Shown: positions 1 to 11,957, numbered from the stretch's first letter. The stretch: 64,000 nucleotides of DNA from Antitrichia curtipendula (GCA_951230915.1 OX579638.1:20540696-20604695); one strand, 5' to 3'. Numbers and translations are program-made. The notes: generated by a model not told the origin, from the letters alone.

Positions 1-945
1 GAAGCACCTTCTTCAAGCACAAAGAATTGAAACTTAGAAGCATGCATTGCAGGAATTTCACGTGAAGAGAAAATTGAATTTGGAACTTCTATGGAATTTT
101 CTTTTCTATAGAACAAACAATTTTTCCTATCAAATGATTTATATTATAACAAGCTACATGTAAAAAATATATTTTTAGGATGTTAGGCAAACTTAATTAG
201 TTTTGTACTTCAAATTGACCAACTTCTAGGCATTTTTGCAATTGCTAGTTGTACAGATTCCACATGCAATCTCAAATTTTCAAGTATAAAAGTTTATAAT
301 TCATTACTAATATGAAAACTTTTCACCCAAAAATACTTTAGAGTAGTCACTTCAAATGCAATCAATCCAACCCTCCCAAATTACCAAATTATTAGATGCA
401 AATTCAAATCTAACTTATTTTGGAATTGCAATTGAATGTTGTTGATTTTTTTTAGTAATTTTGTCTTTATAGAAAATATCTTAAAAAAGAATGGATTATT
501 ATAAATGAAAAGTAAAAGATCAATTACTACAATAATAAAGTTGTATTTGGTCCTTGCATATTGTAGAATGAAATCAACATCATATAATCTCATAATTATA
601 GCACAAGACTTTTGCTAGGAATATTATTGAATAAATGCATCACCTAAAAGTTATTAATAGATTATTTCAACCATAGCGATGACCTATGCATTTAGATGTA
701 CTTAGATGAATGAATAACATTTAACCCATATTTTATTATTTTATAAATGTAACAAATATAAACAACTTGTCACTCCAATAAAAAAACACAAGTTTTTCAT
801 TGTAGAAAATTGACAATTTTTTCTTTTAAAAATAAAAAATACACACACACACACACACACATGATTGCTAAATGTATGAAACTTAGTGGGTGATGTATTC
901 CATTTTAGAAAATATAATTGAAGTTAGAATTCTTAATTGCATTTA
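1..945. other. AT-rich intergenic DNA
   Basis: No gene, RNA gene or repeat family is recognised here. The sequence is strongly AT-rich with frequent stops in all frames. The only distinct structure is the AC microsatellite near the right end. Confidence 0.6.
841..860. repeat. (AC)10 microsatellite
   Basis: Ten uninterrupted AC dinucleotides follow an A-rich run. Confidence 0.95.
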
Positions 946-1246
946 TGGGGAATTTTGTTAAAATGGTTGGATTCCGTGTGCCATTTTTAGACTGCCTGGT
1001 CTAAATTGTGAAAGTGCCATCTATGATAGGTATACATTTCAGAAATTTTAGACTTCTATAAATTTCAGACCGCTTGGTTTGAACCGTAAAAGTGACATCT
1101 AGAAGTCTAGAACAAACATAGATTTCAAACTCCTAAGAATGGTAAAGATTTCAAAATCTAGGACAATTGTATATTTTAGACTGCCTTATTTGAATTGTAA
1201 AAATTGCTAAAGTAGCATAATAGCACCATTTTAACGAAATTGCCCA
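946..1246. mobile_element. MITE, family D (TGGGNAATTTTGTTAAAATGG ends)
   Basis: The left end reads TGGGGAATTTTGTTAAAATG and the complement of the right end reads TGGGCAATTTCGTTAAAATG, so this is a 301-bp element with about 20-bp inverted ends. The interior has short repeats built on 'agactgc..ggt(c/t)taaattgtaaaagtgcc'. A second copy lies at 20396-21620, split by another element. No duplication could be fixed at the borders and the superfamily is unknown. Confidence 0.65.
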
Positions 1247-3691
1247 TATTTCTACATCAATTGTGGAAAAGAGACTTCATGATCCAAAGTTTGATGGTGT
1301 GGATAACAAACATGTACGCCAACCCAATATTTAAGATGAAATGTTATGTGAGATAATTAAAGGTTCTAATTTTGGGCCAATGCAATTTTTTAAATGGAAT
1401 AAATCAATTCCTTTATCACATTATTTGGAAAGCTATGTAGGTATATATTTGTGTTAATAAAGGTATGGATTTTTTTAAATGTCAATCTTCTAAAATAGAA
1501 GAATTTTTTACCTTTACAAAGGTGACAAAATTAGTTACATCAATATATTTTTAGATTTTTGATAAAATGTCATTCCACTCATCTAAAATACTACGGAATG
1601 ATAATTCATTCAAAAAGCGCGACCTTACCACCCGATGCAACCATGCCAAACTTGTTTCTTTCATGGGATGCAGCGATTGGTGAAGGTGTGCTGGGAGTCG
1701 TGTGCCATAATTTCTATTTATATGGCATTGAAACTACCTTTACAAACCATATGGGTCAAATACAAGTACGCAATTGCAGCAATTGACCCTTCAAGTCTCT
1801 TGACCCTCCATTTATAATTACATAATTTCATTCCAAGAGGCTCACCCCACTACATGCAATGAAAGTTCGATGGTGGCAGTGATTGGTTGGGTGCAATTGC
1901 CATTATCCTAATGGGTACCACATAGGCAGGAGATAAGAATAACATGGCTTTGAGAAGCCGGTTGAATGCTTCTTCATGATGAGCTAGCATTGGTCATTAC
2001 AAGAAAAATGGGTCCTAAAGAGAACTACAAAAATGGACCATCATTTGCTGAATTTTTTCATTTTTTTTTCTCAAAAAAAAATAATAATAATTCATCAATA
2101 ATTGCAATGCCACCAGGTAGGACTGCAATTTTTTTCTTTCTTCCTTTTTTACTTAGGACTGCGTCATTGTTGGTGTAGGTTTAGGGGCTTCTTTAAGCCT
2201 CATTCTTCGTGTAATAGTTGTTTGACATCTCTTCATCTTATTGTTGAATATGTGCCCATGATGTGCTGTTGTGCCGGTTACGCCCAAGCATTTCTTGCTG
2301 CTTAGGTAGGTGGCTGTAATTGCGACCGGGTTGTTGAAACCGCCCCTTACAACACGCTGTGGAATGGACAATACTTGTTTCTAAAATGGATACGCAATTG
2401 TCAATGAAAACATTGTTGATAATGTCAGAGCCAATTCAGATTTTTGACATGTTGCTTTATACTTCGCCAATGCACACAATAAAAGTTTGGGACCATTTTG
2501 CAGGTAAGTAAACAAGTCTTGCGATTCCGATTCGAATGATGGTGAAGTGATGGATCCGAGTTAGGCACTTGTGAAATCTGCGGGTGTTGCAAAAGTTATT
2601 GGTGAAAATCTAAAAGTATTGGAAATTGTCCAAATTCCACGAAGCACTGCTCCATATGTGGTTTGAGAATACTTAGAGGTGCATACTAATAAATTAATTG
2701 CACTGTAGACTCTTACAAATTTCTTAACCTGGTTAGCTCTGTCGAACTGATTTAGGCTCTGTGCGTCCCTGTCGATGAGCTGCACTAACGCTGAAGAAAA
2801 CGCCTTCCCGAGATCCTAAACCCTAAAACCCCGGACAGATTTCAAGAACCTGAGGTCGCACTCTGATTTGAAACGATTCCCGAGATGCTGTGGCTGACAA
2901 CCCTGCGGAGAATTGAACTAGCTAGCCATTACGCATTCTTGACGAAGTCACATGATGCAGATTGAATTGTAGCAGTGAAGCTAACCTTGACATTCAGAAG
3001 CAATCATCTAGATTCAAGCAACGGACACACACAGAAATCTTGTGCACACACGTTTTTGCTCGACATCCCATGAACGCTGCATGAATCACAAATCCAGTGT
3101 CAACGTCCGATGCTGAAGTGCGCTGGGCCTCGACCTGCTGTACTGTACACTAGGAGACTTGTCATCATTGACTGAAAATTAGTGAGTTGCATGGCCGGGT
3201 GGGGTAGAAAAGTAAAGCATTGTCTCAACAAGTGTCCCGTCCTCTAAACAAGCAAGAGATCTGCCGTTCAAGCGTTGATAGCGTTGATGAAGTTTTCTTG
3301 CACTGCTGGAGATGCCTGAGAAAGCCGGTAGGCTACATCTGATTGCAAGGATTGTTGGAGAGTTTTGAGGGGCGACTCTTTTTAATTTGCGTAAACAACT
3401 GAGGCTTGACTTGTTGTGTCAAGCGGTAGACTTGGCGATCCCACCAGGGAGAAGGCGGTACAAATAGCTCTGCGTCTAGTACAACCCCTCAGTCATCTCC
3501 AATCAGGGACGAGGACCGATCGATCCGTGACTCCGATCAGTCCGGATTCGTGAGTGTAGATCGATCAGTCTGTTGCGGAATACCTACGGTGTAATTACTT
3601 GCTGACTGCAGATATATCCAGGAGTAGTTGCTCACTTCGCCTTTTTCTGGTTTGATTTTGATTTTGATTTTGGAGCTTGAATTAGTTAGCT
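1247..3691. other. Intergenic DNA upstream of the Bet v 1 cluster
   Basis: The first part is AT-rich. From about 2750 the base composition becomes mixed, with a telo-box-like 'aaaccctaaaacccc' near 2817 and 'ctgtactgtacac' near 3140. This half probably holds the 5' region of the first Bet v 1 copy. I see no confident exon. Confidence 0.4.
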
Positions 3692-3881
3692 ATGGCGCAC
3701 GTGATATCGCACACGGAGGTTCTCAACTGCGAAATGCACGACGCGTGGGAGTGTTGCAAGCATTCGGACAAGGTGTAAGTTGCCGGACTAGCTAGCTTGA
3801 TGCCGGAGTATTTCGCCAAAGCGGAGATTCTGGAAGGCAGCGGTGGTCCTGGCACTCTTCGCGTCTTGCACTTCGGCCCCG
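3692..3881 (+). pseudogene. Bet v 1/PR-10 first-exon pseudogene
   Basis: This is a close copy of exon 1 of the intact gene at 4990. It opens with ATG and encodes MAHVISHTEVLNC and then DAWECCKHSDKV, matching the neighbour. Codon 29 is TAA (3776-3778). Relative to the intact exon there are 12 extra bases around 3776-3800, so the frame is restored and continues as PEYFAKAEILEG up to HFGP, with the splice donor GGTAAC kept at the same codon. No match to exons 2 or 3 follows before the next gene. I read it as a first-exon duplicate disabled by a small insertion. A mini-intron removing the stop (GTAAGT...TAG) would be under 20 nt and is not credible. Confidence 0.85.
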
Positions 3882-4367
3882 GTAACATACTTCCCCGACT
3901 GTCCACTTCAAGCTCTGTTTTGCATTAGACCTATCGCCATAGCTACAGTATATCCATGTCTGCGCTGAAACTATCAGTAAATGTACACCGTTAACGAAGC
4001 GTTGGTGTGAACATTTTGTGCCCATTTCTTGGGGTACTAGTTCCAGATTGTGAGTCCAATTGCCACTCCATTCCACCAAATTGGGTTGGATTTCCTTGGC
4101 AAACCCCCATAACTGTCTGTAATCTGTTGCTAAGTCCCTTCTTATAATTATGTATAAGAATGCACTGACCAACAGATTCTTGACAGCGGATGTTTGCAAC
4201 ATTTGAAGCGCTTGAGATCGGACAATGATGCACGTGTCAGTGCTGAAGAGGATGTGAAGTTTGCCATTGCAGCCATTCCTCGAGCAGGAGCGGCCATACA
4301 ATAATAGTCTACGCGGATCAAAGGGTATGTTCATATGTTCCGTCCAGAAGCACATGGTTTTAATTTA
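3882..4367. other. Spacer after the Bet v 1 pseudogene
   Basis: No exon 2 or 3 of the Bet v 1 family is detectable on either strand. Antisense open stretches here have no recognisable similarity. Confidence 0.5.
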
Positions 4368-4786
4368 AGGTAGTATGCTCTGAAAGCGACCGTCCTCTTG
4401 AAATGGCTCCCATGAAAAGCCTACTGAATGGATATGATTTAGGGGTTAAATGGACCTCTTTAGCTATTCATTGAATGCAGAAAAAAGTATTCTTCATTCC
4501 AAGAGTCAATCATTGGCCTTGATTCCTCAAATCCCTTTGGAAGTTGCAAGTGGACACATTTTGGGAGGTCACAAATAGGTACCTACAACAGGTAGCTTTG
4601 AGAATTCATAACTAATTTTGAAATGCATCAAAAAAACATGAAACCACTTATGTTATGTTCAGCACCTATTTTTCTTTAAGCACCTATTTTTCTTTCTCTA
4701 GGAAATGAGTTTTAAATATTCCCATTCATGCAAACTTATGAAAAACGTGGACCAGCCCTTAAATGGTCGCGTCACTGATGGTAAAA
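4368..4786. mobile_element. MITE, family B copy 1 (TA duplication)
   Basis: The left end AGGTAGTATGCTCTGAAAGC follows TA. Near the right border the complement of 'ccagcccttaaatggtcgc' matches the subterminal sequence of the copies at 18390 and 51176. The outermost right end has decayed, so that border is approximate. The interior shares the 'ctatttttctttctctagg' and 'caagtggacacattttggga' segments with 18390-18797, in reverse orientation. It lies about 200 bp upstream of the intact Bet v 1 gene. Confidence 0.65.
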
Positions 4787-4989
4787 AAGCTACCCACAAA
4801 GGGTTGCTTGGAACTTTGTAACTTTGTCGCAGTGCGTGACTTTGACTGCAAATACCACTCCTCTCTCACTCTCATCAGCAATCCTCACTGCAAAGCTTCT
4901 CCCCTTTCGGACATTTGCACATTCAGTCTTGATCATCTTGATCGCGTTTGAGATTTTTTCTTCAAGCTGTGAGGTTGCATTTGGAAGAG
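4787..4989 (+). promoter_or_regulatory. Probable promoter and 5' UTR of the Bet v 1 gene
   Basis: The interval between the MITE and the ATG is pyrimidine-rich near the gene and contains TTGACT at 4842-4847. That matches the W-box core (TTGACY) bound by WRKY factors, a common feature of defence-type PR-10 promoters. No clear TATA box was found. The regulatory reading is inference from one short motif. Confidence 0.3.
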
Positions 4990-6363
4990 ATGGCGCAGAC
5001 CTTATCCCACACCCAGGCGCTCAACTGCTCAGCTGAGGATGCGTGGGAGTGCTGCAAGCATTCCGACAAGGTGTTGCCGGATCTGTTGCCGGAGTATTTC
5101 GCTAAGGCTGAGATTCTCGAGGGCAACGGCGGTCCCGGCACGCTCCGTGCCTTGCACTTCGGACCTGGTACGATTGGTTTTCCCTGCAATTTGGCGAAAT
5201 GTCATTTGTTGAGCACATAATTCGCTGATTCCATCTTCTGGATCGCTGAATCGGATCACCATGTCTCTATACTTTGGGGTCATCTATGGAAGAAATTGAG
5301 CATGTGATAAATTCTGCATGAATTCAGAATTCAGAATGACCGTTTCCCTTTAGGGTACAACTCCAAGAGGATAGCCTCTGTGAGCTTTGCAGCTCAAGTT
5401 GTGTACTCTGCTTGATACTCGGAGGTGTCACAAGAATTTTGTAGTGGTGATTCTCAATTGGGTACACTTTGCTGATCAATTGACCCTTTTCTAATGTGCA
5501 GCCATTCCACAAAAAGGAGTTGCAAAGGAACGGCTCGACTCGATCGACGATGCGACCAAGTCATTGACGTACACAGTGGTGGAGGGCGATCCCAGGTACA
5601 CCAAATTCACCGCAAAGGTGCAGTTCGTCGCCACGGGGGAGAATCAGTGTGAAGCAACCTGGACCGGGAAGTACGACCCCGTGGGCGATGCCGGTCCTCC
5701 CGAGCATATCAAGAACGTCAGCTCCCTGACGTTCAAGACCTTCGAGAAAGCCGTCCTGGCGAAGAAGACCGTGACGCACAGTGAGACCCTGGATGCCAGC
5801 CCCGACGCCGTGTGGAAAGCGACGCATGAGGAGGAAACTATCCTCCCCAAAGCCTTGCCTCAGATCATCGAGTCCTGCACTTGGGTCAAGGGCCCTGGCG
5901 AAGTTGGCAGCATCCGCGTCTGGAAGATGGGCCCTGGTATGCCGACACTTCCTTACCATTTCATAGTCTGAATTGCGTTCCCCATCCTTGCATTCCAGAT
6001 GTTGCAAAACTTCTCAAGTTTGGGTAAAGGTTAGCACATTAAAGGGGCTGCAAAGGCCGGGTGCGTGCTTGTTTAGTTCAATCTGATGGTCCAGTTTTTG
6101 CAGCTGTTCCTAATTTCGAAGAGCTTGTGGAGCGTGTGGACTTGCTTGACGAGGCGAACAGGAAGGTGGGTTTCACCGTAATCAAAGGCGATCCCAGATT
6201 CAAGCACGTCTTTACCGTGTTGCAATACGCTCCTGGACCGACTGAGGGAACCACCACTGCTACCTGGACTGTCACTTATGTGCCTGTTACCGAGGGGGAT
6301 ACCTTGGAGCCCAACATCATGATTGCAATCTGGAAGGCCCTCGAAGCTGCTGCCCGGGCTTGA
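4990..6363 (+). CDS. Tandem Bet v 1-domain (PR-10-like) protein
   Basis: Three exons (4990-5167, 5502-5936, 6104-6363) give 290 residues. Both introns are GT/AG, phase 1, and fall at the same place in each half (HFGP|A and KMGP|A), so the protein arose by duplication of a two-exon single-domain gene. Domain 1 covers about residues 1-147, with the glycine-rich loop GNGGPGT at 45-51 and a C-terminal helix at about 125-146. Domain 2 covers 148-290, with KGPGEVGS at 189-196 and the final helix ending KALEAAARA. Bet v 1 proteins are normally single-domain cytosolic binders of hydrophobic ligands, about 155-160 residues; some plant relatives with fused domains are enzymes. Ligand and activity cannot be told from sequence. 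An in-frame upstream ATG at 4948 exists, but 4990 matches the start of the neighbouring copy. Confidence 0.9.
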
Positions 6364-7544
6364 AGCTTTGGCATCGACGTGATTTTGTTTTACAACTGAG
6401 AGGAATTCAATGAAAACAGAGTTTTAGGGTCGGTTTATACTTGGGGTTGGATTGAAGGCCGGCCCAAACTCTCCAAGTTTGAACCAATAGGATGGTTCGA
6501 TTTCTCCAAATCCGACCCAAGGGCTTTATACTAAGGTCAAAGTGAAACCACCACTCATCCTACGTGTCGCCTTAGGTCGCATAATTTTGGTGCTAAACCA
6601 CCCGGTCCAAGGAGAGCAATCAGGTCAAGGTTTTGTCCAGCCTAATTTCCTGTTTAGGAACGGAGTAGAGCCGGATTGAATTCTTTCGTTGGACTGTACA
6701 AATCTCCAACGTCCATCGATGCAAGGTCTTTTGTTTTCTTTTTTGGTACATCATTATTAATTGTGAACTCAAGAAACTTCCTTCCATCTACATTGCTAAA
6801 TTTTTGGAGCACTAGGGATGAGTGAATGAATATACAATAGTGTTTATTCTTATATAGATGCTCTGTACAATACAATTGTTCTTAACTAAAACATGATGTT
6901 TATTATTGGGTAAGTTACATTCTGCACTAGCTAAAATGAGATGTTTATCTAGTAAGCTTATGTTCTTAATTGAAATGAGATATTTATTTGGTAATCTTGC
7001 ATACTTAATAAATAAATTTTATGGTACAGACACAAATTACATGCTATGGTATAAACACAAATTTTGGTAATTTACACGTATAATAATTAAATTTTTTGTA
7101 TAGACACAAATCTGTAAATGGAAGTCATTGTTGAAGTTATGCCATAGACTTTGACATCTATGAGATGATGTGTGATTTTACCAATTCTAATGACACATAC
7201 TTGATTGAAAATAATATGATAAGGAAAGATCACGGTACTAAAAATAACATGTACAGTAAAACTTGATTTATATTTATCATTGAATTTATTCAAGTTCTAA
7301 TAATAAAAACTTCCATTCTCAAGAAGAAAAAAAAAAATTTAAATAGATTTTAAAATGAGATTGAAAAAAGAGATTAAAAAGAGATGTTTTCTTGAATGGT
7401 GTGTTTAGTCATGTGATTGTTTTCAAACTCTAATATGGTATGACAAGACCTAAATTATTTATTGCTTGAAACTCTTTAAATTCTCATGAAAATTAATGAC
7501 AACTATTATGGGCTACAACTCTAGTTTCAACGTCAATTATACTT

Positions 7545-7765
7545 GTAGTGTCAAGAAAAAAGGAAAGGGTTCTAAAGAAGTGAGAGAACTTCTTTTTTTT
7601 TGCCAAATAGAAAAAATAGGAAGAGAAAGGAAAAGGTTCCAAAAAAGTGTGTTTTTTAATTCTTTTATTTTCGAAATAGAAAAAATAGTAAGAAAAAGGA
7701 AAAAAAATTTAAGTGAAAAAAAAACTTTTTTATTTTTGAAATACGAAAATTAGGAAGAAGAAGAA
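7545..7765. repeat. Purine-rich imperfect tandem repeat
   Basis: About three copies of a 65-75 bp unit containing 'aaatagaaaaaataggaag' followed by an aaaggaaaa tract alternate with T-rich stretches. The open frame across it encodes mostly K, R, E and F and is a composition artefact. Confidence 0.6.
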
Positions 7766-7858
7766 AAAGATGCTTGTTATATTTATTTTTAATTGAGTAT
7801 TGAGAAAATCCAAGAGCACATTAATTAGAAACCCATCCTTAAAATCTAGTCTCAACAC

Positions 7859-8014
7859 TTTACATTATCTAAGGCCAGAGTGATGAATTGACAATCCGAC
7901 CCTAGAATCCAGCCTCATCCCTTTACATTATCTAAGGCCAGAGTGATGAATTGACAATCCGACCCTAGAATCCAGCCTCATCCCTTTACATTATCTAAGG
8001 CCAGAGTGGTGAAT
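7859..8014. repeat. 63-bp tandem repeat, about 2.5 copies
   Basis: The unit starting TTTACATTATCTAAGGCCAG recurs at 7859, 7922 and 7985 with exact 63-bp spacing. The first two copies are nearly identical and the third stops after about 30 bp. Confidence 0.95.
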
Positions 8015-8356
8015 TAGGGCCAAATTGAAGGCAAATCAGGCCAACCTTCCATTCGGCCCCATAGCGTGTATAAACCGACCAAGGAGAATTGACCCCCTTG
8101 TTGCCCCAACCAAGGAGAATTTAAAAAAAATTGTCTCCTATTTTGTGCCGTGTTTATAGATAATTCTTTACCTTTCCTGCCTAATTTGGGGCCTCTAATG
8201 CAAATTTGAATTCAGAATTTCATACAAAAATTCCAATGTTTGCCCCAATGGAGCAATGAGGGGGACACTAAACCCTGGCCATATAAACCAGCCCTTATGA
8301 TAACTCGACTAAGAGTTTTGTTCTTTGTTCTCTATTTTGTCATCCATTGTGGTATA

Positions 8357-8566
8357 AGGTAGGGGGCTGCTAAAGCAACCCTTTAGGAGCTGATTGCATT
8401 TTCAGGGAAGCTAAACTCCTTGAAACAATTTTCAATAATTTTTTTCGGGAAGAAAAATGGAATTGGCATCTAATCCAAGTCGTTTCATATTTTTTGGACC
8501 TTTGTGGAATTAGTTACAAATTTTTGAAGTTGAAACATAGTGGTTTCTAAAAGCAACCCCCTCCCG
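8357..8566. mobile_element. Short family B-like MITE
   Basis: The left end AGGTAGGGGGCTGCTAAAGC follows TATA. The complement of 8543-8566 (GGGAGGGGGTTGCTTTTAGA) is the matching right end. The segment 'taatccaagtcgtttcatat' is shared with the 18390 and 51176 copies. At about 210 bp it is half the usual length, so it is an internal deletion derivative. Confidence 0.55.
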
Positions 8567-11500
8567 AAATATCCAACGTTGGTACATTGAAGAAAGTAAG
8601 ATGTACCTCTGTGTTAGAGGTCGCTTTTAAAGCCAGGTCACGTTTACAGAACCCTACGTTTAAAACACAGTTTGATTGTGAGAATGGCCTGTTTGGTGAA
8701 AGGTGCCTGTGTGGATATTAGTTTGGTTACACTGCTTTTCTGTAGACAGCGGATTTTGGATACGTGCACATGAGTGGCAATTGGCCAGTCGTTTCTTCGT
8801 CCCATCCATGAAATGCTCTTGGAATGAGCAATACTTTTTGAATTATTGAATCCTGTTGCACATGATGGGCGGGTTGGAAAAATCTGGGATATGAATTCCT
8901 TTTTGCTTTCAAATGAATATGGATGGCAGATACGTGCAAGGCTGATGACGTTGGTGAGAAGACCATTTTTTATCCCAGCAACGCCACCAAGGGCAAAAAG
9001 TGTCCAATGAATGACTTTTAGAGTTTATGTAGAAACAAAAGTAACTTACTTACGTTAGAGTTCGTGTAGAAACCCTGCAAAAACTGAACAATGTTTAGAT
9101 TCTTTTTGACATGGCTCATATCCATTCTCAATGGTGATTGCACTAAAAATGGATACACTATTTCCAAACAAAGGGAATAGTAGTTAAATGGAGGAGGGGT
9201 GTGGCAATCTCTTCTTTGTCGTCATCATTTGTGTCCACATTAAACGACTACAAAATCATAGTTGAACAAAAGCATCGCAAGTACCCTTCTTTGACAACTA
9301 TAGAATAGGAAACAGAGATATACTCCTTATCAATCATGATATTCTCACAAGGTGCATCTTTTTTTTTTTTAGAGATTTTGTCCTTTGAGTAGCTCAATAG
9401 GACTTTAGAACAGATTGGCTTGTCAAACCTTGGCAGCCCTTTGGAGAGTCGGGATTTTTTCTAATGTCTTAATTTGGTTGCGATAATCCACTGCTCTAGC
9501 TAGCTTGCAATGGACAACTCATACATCACCTAAAGCTTGATTGAAGATATGGTTCTCCCTTTGTCAATGGAAGTGCTTACTTGTCAAGATTTGATTGGTA
9601 TAGAATACAAAGTCAAGAAGATAGATTGTAGTACACTTATTTTTGTGATGGAGGATGTAATGATCCAAAGAATGTCGAAGATTTTGCAAAATGAGTCAAC
9701 AATAGTGGATCTAGAAGCTTGAGATGATTTTATTTTTCTTTGAGTGACCACTATTGGTTGCTCTTGGATCTGAAGGGTTAAATAAATTTAACAAAATTTA
9801 GCATGAAGGATACCATCTATAGCTGTATGTTGATGCAACCCAAGTTAACCATGCTTCTAACCATAGGATTTCATTCTTGACTTGTGTTGCAAATGACATA
9901 TAAAAAAAATTAGGCTTTCAAGGCCCTGAATGAGTGAGATTCATGTATGCAAAAAAAAAAAAAAAAATTTTGTCACTTCAGAAGTTTAAGTAACCAAAAC
10001 AACCTAAAACCATTTTGGATTTTTCAGTAAGATTTTGCACATTTATTTCGAGCTAACTTAAAATCAATTGCAAAAACCCAAATGTCAATAGACTTAAGTA
10101 TTTTCATGCTTAACACATATCAAAGCCAAAGCAAGCAATGTTAGAGCACCACCAATCGTGCACGCCGCAATATGCGAGTGCAGTATATATATGATGTTTG
10201 CCGCTTTGACCTTCAAATGTTGGCATTGGCACATCCAGGAAAATCTAGCCAGGGAAGCTGTTGCCGATCGATCCCTCGTCTCCCTCCAGCATTTCGAAAT
10301 CAAGCAGATAGCAACTTAGACAGTCGAACTTGGGAAATTTGTGAATTGGATCGATCGAATCAAGTGCTTTGTTGATCGAGTCGAAGGTAGCACCGATAAC
10401 GAACCACATCCTCAGGAAGACATTACAACCAACCTGCAGAGTGTGCAGCCTCGATCTCATCACTTCTCCTTTCAAAATGGTCGCGTCAGTACGTGAATAA
10501 TGGAAATTTTAATCTCAGAGCTCCAAAACTATGTAAAAGAAAATCTAGACATTTGCGTGTACTAGGACTGGTATAAACTAAGACTGATCATGTAGATCCG
10601 AGGTTCTAGATAGGAGTATGATATTGCAAATTTCTGGAAAATGTTACCAAATTTACGATCATGACAATCAAACCAGTTGAAGATCGACCTTGCAAAAAAC
10701 GTGCATGGCTATCATAGAATCGGAGTCAGCTCGTCAATATCACAACTAATTGCATTTGAGTTTTCAAATGCCATTCTCACAGCATGATTGCAACTTCCAA
10801 ATTATATAAGCCATGCAGGGTTTTAGGGGTTGTTAGGGTTTAGGGTTTCAGGTCTCGTGAACACAGTATGGATCACTCTGATGATTCAACTGAAGCCAGG
10901 GTGATCGGTTTCATAGAACTACACAAGTTCCAACCTCCAACTTCTTCGATCATACGCAGGAGTCCCTTAGTTTGGTTTCTGCATGTGGTCTTGAATCATT
11001 TCCATTGTTACTGTATGCCGGTTTTCAAGACATGGAACCTTGAATAGACTCTTAATTCATGCGCGTCTCCGAAAGGAGCTGCAGTTATTTCTCTCTCTTG
11101 CAAAGTCTACAACTTTTCACATTTTGCGAGCTGGGAACGGGTCGTACCAAAGGCTGCTGTACTGTACAGTACAGTAGACTCTTCACAACAATGGCACTGA
11201 TGTTGTAAACCTTCTGTTCTAATTCATCTGTCACTTGCCCGTACGTGTGTTTGGTTGGGGAGTACGAGCATTTGGCCTTCCGTAACTCCAATGGTTGTGC
11301 AGTCATGTGGTTGCAAGGGCCTGTTTTGGTTTCTAGTTTTTTGTTCATGGGATGCTTCACAATTCTGCGGCAGTTAAGGCCGACCTCCTTGTCGTTGGGC
11401 TAAATGTGCAAAAGGAGGACAATCTCGGTACATTCTAGGTAGGCAGGAAATCAGGCCTCCCGTGGTCTCCCGTGCCTTCTGCACTCACAATAAAGTTTAC

Positions 11501-11876
11501 TTGGACTTTGCAGTGCACTCATAGCGTCCACACTTAGAAGAAAATCACCTGTGGCTCTCAATTTTTGGGAGTTGAAACTAACTTAGATTGCAGTAATAAC
11601 GTAGTAACACAGATTTTCCTTTACTGCCCACACAGGTTTCGGTACTAAAGAGAAACAATCGTGTGCACTAAAACAGTCACCGTGGTTTTAAGAAAAATAA
11701 AAATATATAAATAATAAAATAAAATAATAAAATAATAAATCACGGTGGTCTACGAAGAAGTAAACTGATATGCCCTCTGTTTCTGAAAAGACCCTTGTTT
11801 CCTTTGTGTTTTTACCGTAGTAAAACAGTCACCATGGTCGAAGTGAAGATCAAAGAAAGATAGCAATAAATGAATA
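8567..11876. other. Intergenic DNA
   Basis: No gene is supported. A better-balanced patch at 10150-10480 and another at 10800-11500 (telo-box-like 'ttagggtttagggttt' near 10840) might be decayed gene borders. An 18-bp perfect palindrome sits at 11157-11174. An A/T microsatellite (aataaaataataaaat type) lies at about 11694-11740. The stretch at 11770-11835 is an inverted relative of the Stowaway-like MITE that follows. Confidence 0.5.
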
Positions 11877-11957
11877 CTCACTCCATTTTTGAAAAAAGAC
11901 CCGTGTTTCCTTTGTGTTTTACAAAGGAAACAAGGTATTTTTTAGAAACAGAGGTAG
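11877..11957. mobile_element. Stowaway-like mini-MITE
   Basis: The 81-bp unit is bounded by TA at 11875-11876 and 11958-11959. It begins CTCACTCCATTTTTGAAAAA and ends AGAAACAGAGGTAG, with complementary halves meeting at 'gtttcctttgtgttttacaa'. Stowaway MITEs (Tc1/mariner) have TA duplications and CTCC-type ends, so this is little more than two terminal repeats. Confidence 0.6.

Larger units (their letters stand above)
6427..8294. mobile_element. Possible TTA-flanked element with GGGYYGGTTTATA ends
   Basis: The left end GGGTCGGTTTATAC and the complement of the right end GGGCTGGTTTATAT are inverted, and both borders abut TTA (6424-6426 and 8295-8297). A 3-bp TTA duplication suits PIF/Harbinger or Tourist-like elements. 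A second inverted GGTCGGTTTATAC lies at about 8065-8080, so nesting is likely. It starts 64 bp past the Bet v 1 stop codon. The interior is non-coding and contains two tandem repeats listed separately. Confidence 0.45.

Noticed and set aside
3792..4355. 187-codon minus-strand frame
   Set aside because: It overlaps the Bet v 1 pseudo-exon in antisense, and the rest shows no recognisable motif.
5561..6007. 148-codon open frame on the minus strand
   Set aside because: It is antisense to exon 2 of the Bet v 1 gene and arises from its GC-rich codons.
9537..9722. 61-codon + strand frame
   Set aside because: No ATG context, homology or exon structure; length is expected by chance in a 64-kb window.
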